From Adiantum capillus-veneris (taxonomy: Eukaryota; Streptophyta; Polypodiopsida; Polypodiales; Pteridaceae), in contig CM043963.1 of assembly GCA_014529385.2 (NCBI GenBank), positions 82,151,912 through 82,215,911 of the forward strand: 64,000 bases of DNA, written 5' to 3'. Of the stretch, positions 57,502-64,000 are shown piece after piece; position 1 is the first letter of the stretch, and each line of letters opens with the position of its first letter. The notes below the pieces were generated by a model, which had not been told where the DNA came from, made no database searches, and saw only the letters and a list, made by a program, of their open reading frames with translations. The translations under genes and the position numbers were made by a program.

Positions 57502-58708
57502 TGTCGGAATGTGTGCGGTCTAGCTGGGAAGGTGCAAAACCTCTGGCTGTGAGAGTTCGTGATGAGAGTCACAAACACTTTGTGAAAAAGAGTTTGTGGA
57601 GAATCACCAACCCTCTTTCTAAGGGTGACAAAAAATCTAAGAGAGTTCGTGACAGCAAAGTCACAAACCCTCTTTCCTATCGTGCTTGGAAATTGCTTGT
57701 TTTCGTAGTCGAGATTATGATGAGAGGATCACCAAACCACATTCAACTTCACTTAAAAAGACCATTTAAAGACACCAAAGTTTTAGCCATGAAACCTCGA
57801 TGCTCATACAAGAACAAATCTCAATCAAAACCCAAACCTCTTTCATGGTATCGTGTAGCCTCGCCCCCAATTACATAGTCGTAACATCAAACAACTAAAA
57901 GGAATACACGATCTTCCACCTTCATGGCGACCATTTTCTGAATTTTCAGAGATTTAAGAGCTTTGAAAGTGAATCCCACACACCATTTGGATAAGGGAAA
58001 ACCCTAATTCACTCCCTCACTAGCTCAGATACAAGATTTTGAAGAGGCGGGACTGCCCTACACATAGATTGAGCAACCATGGAAGCAATTACACAGTATA
58101 GCAAAATTGCTGGTTTTTTCTGTAAAAAGCCCCCTTCTCTCTCTTCCCCATGGCATTTTCAGCTGATGTGTCATGTTTTGGGCCATTTTGCCACTTTGGA
58201 CCAAAACTAGGTCATTTTCAGCTCATTTTTTACCCAAAAAAAATGCCTTTTTTTTTTGCGAAAAATCCCAAACGGAGTAAAAAAAAATCCCTAAATTTTT
58301 GGGATCACTCGTATAAGCATAAAAAGCATAGATAAGCATCACTTTCCATCAATATACCATTTTGGGTCACTTTCCATGCAATTTTGCAACGGTGCCTGTT
58401 AGCTGCTATTTTTGGCAATTTTTGCCCGCATCAATCTTTATAGGCAAGATGAGTGTGCCACCATGAAACACTTGGAATATATACATTGTAAAACCAAATT
58501 AAGCATCTTATCAAGTGGAAAAGCATGCAAATGTGCCACATCCAGGGCCACGACTCCCCGGATAGGTATGTACATGATAATGAGAGCGGTAGATGCTTCA
58601 ACATATATTACAATATGTACATGATTGATTTTATTTGCATACATCGAGAAGTGTCAAGAGTGAGGTGAATGTTTTTATTTCACACTATGTACGTGCCACG
58701 GCACAACA
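57502..58708 (-). repeat. 5' LTR (1207 bp)
   Basis: Starts TGTCGGAATGTG on the plus strand and ends CACAACA at 58708, as the left LTR ends at 51511. Confidence 0.92.
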
Positions 58709-58790
58709 ATGTGTTGTCGCTTGCGAGACGCAAGCAGAGCTTTGAGAGGGTGTGGGCGTGCAGCTACAATGAACGGAGTCGCCATAGCTA
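58709..58790 (-). pseudogene. HpcH/HpaI aldolase-like 5' coding start, second copy
   Basis: The minus strand shows an ATG at about 58780 and then RPHPLKALLASRK, closely parallel to PLKAWLASSK at 50303 but about 15-20% different in DNA (41 bp compared). The LTR interrupts it at 58708. It sits just after the C-terminal piece at 58823, so at least two aldolase-related copies are represented. Confidence 0.5.
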
Positions 58791-58822
58791 TGAAATGAGC
58801 CAGCTTAGTTGGCTGCAGATAT

Positions 58823-59215
58823 TTTGTTGGCTTTCACGTCAACCATAGCTGCATTTCTAAAGAGGGCAAGCTCCAAAAATAGGATGGTAGCCACGCTTGC
58901 GCATCTCCTGGTCAGGAGGATCGTGCGGCATAGAAAACAATCCAAGGTAGGTGGTAACTGGAGCCGACAACACTACCTTTTCCGTCATGTGCATCAACTT
59001 CATGACCTTATCATGCCCAAGATTGTGTAATAGCCAACTGTGAAACTCAAATTTATGGGTCCCACCATGAGACAATCCATTCCATCAACTGTAGCAACAT
59101 CAGAAATGTGGTCAACTGCCTCTGTGGATTCAATTTGCAAAATTATCAAAACCTCTTCCTTGTCGCACATCTACAGGTAGCTGGTATCAATGCCATACAT
59201 GGATTCATGCACAAA
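58823..59215 (-). pseudogene. HpcH/HpaI aldolase family, C-terminal part
   Basis: Minus strand pieces in order are MYGIDTSYL, a stop, EEVLIILQIESTEAVDHI, VDGMDCLMVGPINLS, then a frameshift, GHDKVMKLMHMTEKVV, FSMPHDPPDQEMRKRGYH and, after another frameshift, LFRNAAMVDVKA. These match the second half of plant HpcH/HpaI aldolase proteins, including the Q(I/V)ES metal-binding Glu block and the VGP.(D/N)LS block. No intron is visible, so it may be a retrocopy. A (GT)n tract starts just upstream at 59226. Confidence 0.82.
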
Positions 59216-59225
59216 AGGATAGCTC

Positions 59226-59228
59226 TGT

Positions 59229-59268
<40 letters not shown>
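59226..59268. repeat. (GT)n microsatellite
   Basis: About 40 bp of GT with one interruption. Confidence 0.95.
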
Positions 59269-59270
<2 letters not shown>

Positions 59271-59438
59271 TGGGAAAGCAATAGGAAAGGGGTTTGTAGC
59301 TGGTTGCGAGTGCAACTCTGTGTGCATGCATGCGTGCTACCTCTTTGATTTCCCGTTTGACTGTAGTCCATGCCTGTTTGCCTTCCATCCCCTCTCAGCC
59401 GGACGTCCAAGGCCCTTGACCTTGTCCTAGTTGAGCCG

Positions 59439-59440
<2 letters not shown>

Positions 59441-59528
<88 letters not shown>

Positions 59529-59549
59529 ACACACACACACACACACACA
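59441..59549. repeat. (CT)n(CA)n microsatellite
   Basis: CT to 59526 then CA to 59549. Confidence 0.95.
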
Positions 59550-59959
59550 GAGTCAAGCTTTTCTACCCTCCTAGGCCCACCTTACTCCCCCCTCGTCATT
59601 TCCTCCCCACCAATGATCGCTACCTCTGCCTCATGAATACAAATAGCTAGGCCGCTCGGCAAGACGTGTTGCCTCTTCGCCTCCCACTAGACTCGGAAGC
59701 CTCACGGCTCCTCACGTTGGACCTTGCAAAATGGTATCAACTACATTTTAAGCCACATGGCATGTCGGAATCAGCTCCCCCGTATTAGAGTAGTATAGAT
59801 ATAGCAAAGAGACATCTTCACAATGTCCCCCGTAATAGAGTAGTTTAGAAAATTTAAGAGTTAAATTGCAAAAAATGTTAGTTATTCTTCAATATTTCCT
59901 CTTTGAATCTATCCTAAAGAAAATTTTGTATGTTTGTAAAACTAATTTTTTTCCAACAT
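59550..59959. other. Non-coding stretch
   Basis: Holds one copy of a dispersed motif, GCCACATGGCATGTCGGAAT..TAGAGTAGTAT (59752-59795), also seen at 60412 and 62294. Confidence 0.5.
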
Positions 59960-59960
59960 T

Positions 59961-60010
<50 letters not shown>
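59961..60010. repeat. (CT)n microsatellite
   Basis: About 50 bp. Confidence 0.95.
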
Positions 60011-60013
<3 letters not shown>

Positions 60014-60237
60014 CGCCCGCCCATGTCTCTCTCTCTCTATCTCTATTGAAGTGCCGGAAATATACTTATCTCTACAAATCGGCTCGTGGACACTATCCTT
60101 GCAGTGGCTGTTTCAAAAGTGAAAGGCACACACAATCATCGATCATGATTTGCACTCTAGCGCAAAGATAACGTCCACTTCTCTTTCTCTCTCCAGCGCC
60201 CTCTCTTACTCTCTCTCTCTACTGCAGCAGTTTGAGG

Positions 60238-60343
<106 letters not shown>

Positions 60344-60411
60344 TAGCCTGTTTGCCTTCTCGCATGGCTGTTCATCTCCCACAGTGCTCACCACACTGAA
60401 TTATCTTTCAC

Positions 60412-60462
60412 CGCCACCTGGCATGCCTGAATTCGCTTTCCCATAATAGAGTTATATAGATA
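60412..60462. repeat. Dispersed motif next to a CT tract
   Basis: GCCACCTGGCATGCCTGAAT then CCCATAATAGAGTTATATAG. Relatives are at 59752 and 62294, each downstream of a CT tract. Confidence 0.6.
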
Positions 60463-60535
60463 GAGGAGGTCACGCGACCCGTCTCCGGCGGGTCTCGTTC
60501 GCTCTTACCAAGGAGTATATACGTGTGTATATAAA

Positions 60536-60536
<1 letters not shown>

Positions 60537-60579
<43 letters not shown>

Positions 60580-60580
60580 A
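60537..60580. repeat. (GT)n(TA)n microsatellite
   Basis: GT then TA. Confidence 0.95.
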
Positions 60581-61135
60581 ATCTTACGGATGTACCAATG
60601 ATTAATTTCTCTTGCTAAATTCTACCACAAATGGTGGCAACATGGGTGACACACATCCTATCAAAAGAGCACATACCAAGTCACTTTTGCGAAATATGCA
60701 CTATTTCACCCTTCTCGGTCAATCCTTGGTATCTTTAATGCATTCTACAAGATCACCCATAGGTATATCCCAAGAAAGGACGGTATGAAGCCCCTAAGCT
60801 CTCTATGTATGCACATGATTCCCTCATCCTTGCCCATCATCCTTTTGGGCTCTAGGTGAAGACAATGAGAGTTATCACATGGGATACAAACTTTGTCATC
60901 TCTCTTAGATTCTTGCAAGAAATACGGTCATATCAACATGCAGACTTGGGCATTGGAATGGGTAGGGTAGGTAGATGAATTCCATGGGGTAGCTTATGTT
61001 TTCATAACCAAAAGTTGTAGAGTCATTGACAAGCTAGGTCTCACTCACTCTTACCAACGGTTTTGAAAAGTCAAGAGTATGTATGATTTTTCAAGCATGA
61101 AACAAAAAATTGCAAAATATTAAGGAGGCATCCTT
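60581..61135. other. Non-coding stretch
   Basis: Nothing recognised. Confidence 0.4.
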
Positions 61136-61138
61136 TGT

Positions 61139-61192
<54 letters not shown>
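61136..61192. repeat. (GT)n(GA)n microsatellite
   Basis: GT then GA. Confidence 0.95.
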
Positions 61193-61194
<2 letters not shown>

Positions 61195-61777
61195 ACGCAA
61201 CTCAACATTTTTTTTATTACAACACATGTTCAATACCCTTGCTAGCTAGGGAAGGCCATATTTCCTTCACTACATCCATGTATTGCATGTTGCGTACCTG
61301 GCCTTCAAGGCTCAAGCCTTGGCTGACGAACTGGCATACTTTTCAAGTGAGCATAATTAAATGGGCATAGAAGGATGCTAGTGCCCAACTTTGGTTGTGG
61401 GCCTTGTCCCTCAGGGAATGACTCCATTGTGCGATGTGCCTTATCTTTTGATGTCTCCACAACACTGTGAGCCTTATCCTTGGCTATCCATGGAACACTT
61501 TCTCAATGTGATGGATGTCTCTGGGCCAGAGGCGAGCCTCTCAATCCATGGCTCCTACACATGCTTTATTATCTGCAACCTATAATTACAGATAATTTCC
61601 ACCATCAAGGAATGCCCTTGCAATCACCTAAGATTGTAGTGTAGCTACACATTGGCTGAAGTGCTACCTAACCCTCATTAATAGTCATCCTTTCCTTTAT
61701 AGCTAGCACATCACCATGTCATCAACACCTTTCACATGTGCTCCCAAGCTTCCTTGTGTGCCAACTCTCCTTTATGT
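61193..61777. other. Non-coding stretch
   Basis: Short open frames only; no motif. Confidence 0.4.
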
Positions 61778-61779
61778 AT

Positions 61780-61829
<50 letters not shown>
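61778..61829. repeat. (GT)n(GA)n microsatellite
   Basis: Same GT-to-GA order as at 61136. Confidence 0.95.
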
Positions 61830-62155
61830 ATACTAAGCGACCTACTAACTAATATGCAATTAATTCCATTCACCCTAGCCTACTACAATTTCATTTCGTG
61901 CCACTAATGGTGACACAATACAAATGTAGTAAATTGCAGTCTTGAAGCAACTACATTGAGACGACTTCTTGCATGATTATACATACAGAGGTAGTTAAAA
62001 TTATCATCTACATACTATCAATGTAGTTTAGATTGCAAAGCTCAAGTTGAGTTTGAGCGAATTTGAGAAAGAGAGGGGAAAGGGGACTGTATCTCAGGCT
62101 TTATGACTTGTGTGAGAGAGAGGTGCCCACGTATCTCAGGCTATTTTCTTCCCTA

Positions 62156-62160
<5 letters not shown>
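61830..62160. other. Non-coding stretch
   Basis: Nothing recognised. Confidence 0.4.

Positions 62161-62222
<62 letters not shown>
62161..62222. repeat. (CT)n microsatellite
   Basis: About 60 bp. Confidence 0.95.
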
Positions 62223-62225
<3 letters not shown>

Positions 62226-62288
62226 CCTCTTCATCTTCTCCCGCCAGTTCTTTGTCTTGCTTCACGGTCCATCCTGCAACTCCCTATT

Positions 62289-62336
62289 TGCTGCCACTGG
62301 CAAGCCTGAATAAGGATTTCCATAATAGAGTACAGT
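62289..62336. repeat. Dispersed motif next to a CT tract
   Basis: GCCACTGGCAAGCCTGAATA then CCATAATAGAGTACAG; relative of 60412. Confidence 0.6.
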
Positions 62337-62357
62337 TAGCTAGTGTATCACCCGTAC

Positions 62358-62595
<238 letters not shown>

Positions 62596-62682
62596 GTGTG
62601 TATGTGGGTGTTTGTTAATATAACCTTTCTACCACCCAAGTTCTTCTTTTGGGTGTGTGTGCTGGGTGGGTGGGTGTTCACT

Positions 62683-62843
62683 GTTAATAAAAAGAGGAAA
62701 ATGGTATAACCTTTCTATCACCCAAGTGTGGTACATTGGTTATGCCATTTCCCTCTTGAATAACAGGTCTTGATAGATTTCAACTCTCCTCGTCATATAG
62801 ATGGTCTCTTGGGATAGTTTCCTATGAAGTTAAAATTCTCTTC

Positions 62844-62850
<7 letters not shown>
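62683..62850 (+). mobile_element. SINE-like tRNA-derived repeat, copy 3
   Basis: A longer 5' part (TTAATAAAAAGAGGAAAATG, ATAACCTTTCTATCACCC) is followed by the same tRNA-like core and ATAGTTTCCTATGAAGTTAA, then TTCTCTTCTTCC passes directly into an 84-bp (CT)n tract. The 5' extension matches the minus-strand copy at 10975. Confidence 0.72.

Positions 62851-62930
<80 letters not shown>
62847..62930. repeat. (CT)n microsatellite at the tail of a SINE-like copy
   Basis: CT tract starting within the SINE tail. Confidence 0.95.
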
Positions 62931-62936
<6 letters not shown>

Positions 62937-63417
62937 GAGAAAGAAGGATAGATAGAGAAGTAGCCGACGCGGAGATTTATAGAGATGGAGAGAGAGGATG
63001 AGGAAAATATTTAGAGAGAGAGAGAGAGAGGGAGATATGTAATGAAATGAAATATTGACGTCTTCAAAATGTCAAAATGACGTTATAGAATGGCGTGGAT
63101 AGGGATAAGGAGAGAAGGAGGGAAATCAAGAGATCGGTAGAGATGAAAAATCATGATATGGATAGAGAAAGAGAAAGAGGGATAGAGAGAGAAGTAGCCG
63201 GTGTGGAGATTTGTAGGGATAGAGAGAGAGGCACCCAATAACTGCACCCACTAGAGAGTTAGAGAGAGACAGAGGGAGGAAATTCTTTACAACGGTGGTG
63301 AAAACAAATCGAGAGATAGGTGGAGAGAAAAAGGGGGATAGCGGATAGAGAGAGAAGTAGCCGACGCAGATAGGGATAGGGAGAGAAATGGAGAGCAAGA
63401 CGGAAATCGAGAGATAG

Positions 63418-63419
<2 letters not shown>
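62931..63419. repeat. GA-rich degenerate repeat region
   Basis: Diffuse GATAGAGAGAGAAGTAGCCG(A/G)CG..GGAGAT(T)TATAG(A/G)GATAGAGAGAG units recur near 62948, 63180 and 63345, suggesting a degenerate repeat of about 170-230 bp. Confidence 0.6.
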
Positions 63420-63502
<83 letters not shown>

Positions 63503-63503
63503 G
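63420..63503. repeat. (GA)n microsatellite
   Basis: About 75 bp of perfect GA plus a short extension. Confidence 0.95.
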
Positions 63504-63770
63504 TATCGAGCCAATCCTGCTCCACGCTCTGTCCTAACTTATCCTAAAAACCTATCCTAACTTTCTCAGAGTAATGGAGCAAGCCCTTGCCTCTGGAGGA
63601 GATTCATTGGAGGTGGTCTTTTCTACCCCAGAGAGAGACCAAATCAACAATGTGTGACATTAGGCAAAATTTGGACTTACAAAGGGACCCTTTAAGGAGT
63701 TTGACTTTACCTCTCTCTACCAAAATGGGCGCATGGATAAATTTTTGCAAACAAACTCCAAAGTTGGTGG

Positions 63771-64000
63771 AGGTTTGATAGTTAGAATGTCCTCTTCAAG
63801 CTCTATCTATTGATATATAGCACGCCATGAGATTCCTCATATTTTAGAAGATTCTTTTTTTGATTCACCTATGATGTGACAACTCTGTCGGAATCTAAGT
63901 ACGTGAGTCAAAAAAAGAATCTTCTAAAATATGAGGAATCTCATGGCGTGTTATATATCAGTAGATAGAGCTTGAAGAGGACATTATAATTGTCAAACCT
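63771..64000. mobile_element. Near-perfect 98-bp inverted repeat (hairpin MITE or fold-back)
   Basis: The arms 63771-63868 and 63903-64000 are reverse complements with about six mismatches and a 34-nt loop. Termini read AGGTTTGA..TCAAACCT. The right arm ends exactly at the window edge, so its full length and any target duplication cannot be judged. A transcript would fold into a long hairpin. Confidence 0.8.

Larger units (their letters stand above)
50314..58708 (-). mobile_element. Divergent Ty3/gypsy-type LTR retrotransposon inserted in aldolase sequence
   Basis: LTRs at 50314-51511 and 57502-58708 (plus-strand TGTYRGAATGTGTGC.. to ..CACAACA), a polypurine tract next to the left LTR, a primer site next to the right LTR, and minus-strand gag, protease, RT, RNase H and integrase remains. 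Flanking pentamers GGCAT and ATGTG do not match. The internal region has several stops and frameshifts, and part of the integrase is replaced by unrelated DNA. Confidence 0.92.

Overview
This is eukaryotic nuclear DNA from a land plant. Three LTR elements use the primer site TGGTATCAGAGC (initiator-Met tRNA type common in plants) or a related layout. There is an 8 kb CACTA (En/Spm) transposon with both usual genes, a non-LTR element with two ORFs, and decayed pieces of plant gene families (heavy-metal-associated HIPP-type protein, HpcH/HpaI aldolase). No intact host gene is visible. The extreme density of (CT/GA)n and (GT/CA)n tracts and the non-canonical transposase lineages make a large repeat-rich genome such as a fern or another non-seed plant plausible, but that is inference.

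Layout. 1-5.9 kb: a truncated Ty3/gypsy integrase, AT-rich repeats of about 270 bp and a fold-back repeat. 5.9-9.5 kb: a spliced but broken transposase of a divergent TNP2-like lineage. 10.1-18.2 kb: a complete CACTA element with 12-bp perfect terminal inverted repeats and a 3-bp target duplication (ATT); it carries a TNP2 gene, a TNPA-like gene, SINE-like repeats and a captured HMA-domain fragment. 18.2-22.5 kb: non-coding, with a 253-bp MITE (TAA duplication) and long microsatellites. 22.5-26.95 kb: a nearly intact LINE on the minus strand, bounded on both sides by (GA)n. 27-29.5 kb: a degraded unknown coding region. 30-38.7 kb: an LTR element whose own pol is absent and whose interior holds an inverted piece of another gypsy element. 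39.4-47.7 kb: a PIF1-like helicase pseudogene split in frame by a complete chromodomain-type gypsy element (target duplication AGGAT). 48-50.1 kb: microsatellite-dominated DNA including a 51-base G run. 50.1-59.2 kb: fragments of an HpcH/HpaI aldolase on both sides of a divergent gypsy-type element without matching target duplications. 59.2-64 kb: many (CT)n tracts, two SINE-like copies in tandem, and a near-perfect 98-bp inverted repeat at the window end.

How the parts relate. The window is a nested transposon landscape. TNP2 and TNPA would act on the CACTA ends through the GCGACGCT-type subterminal motifs. The LINE could supply reverse transcriptase to the SINE-like repeats; both seem to end in CT- or GT-rich tails, which may explain why simple repeats are so common here. 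Almost every coding unit has at least one stop or frameshift; LINE ORF2 (1122 codons) is the main intact reading frame.
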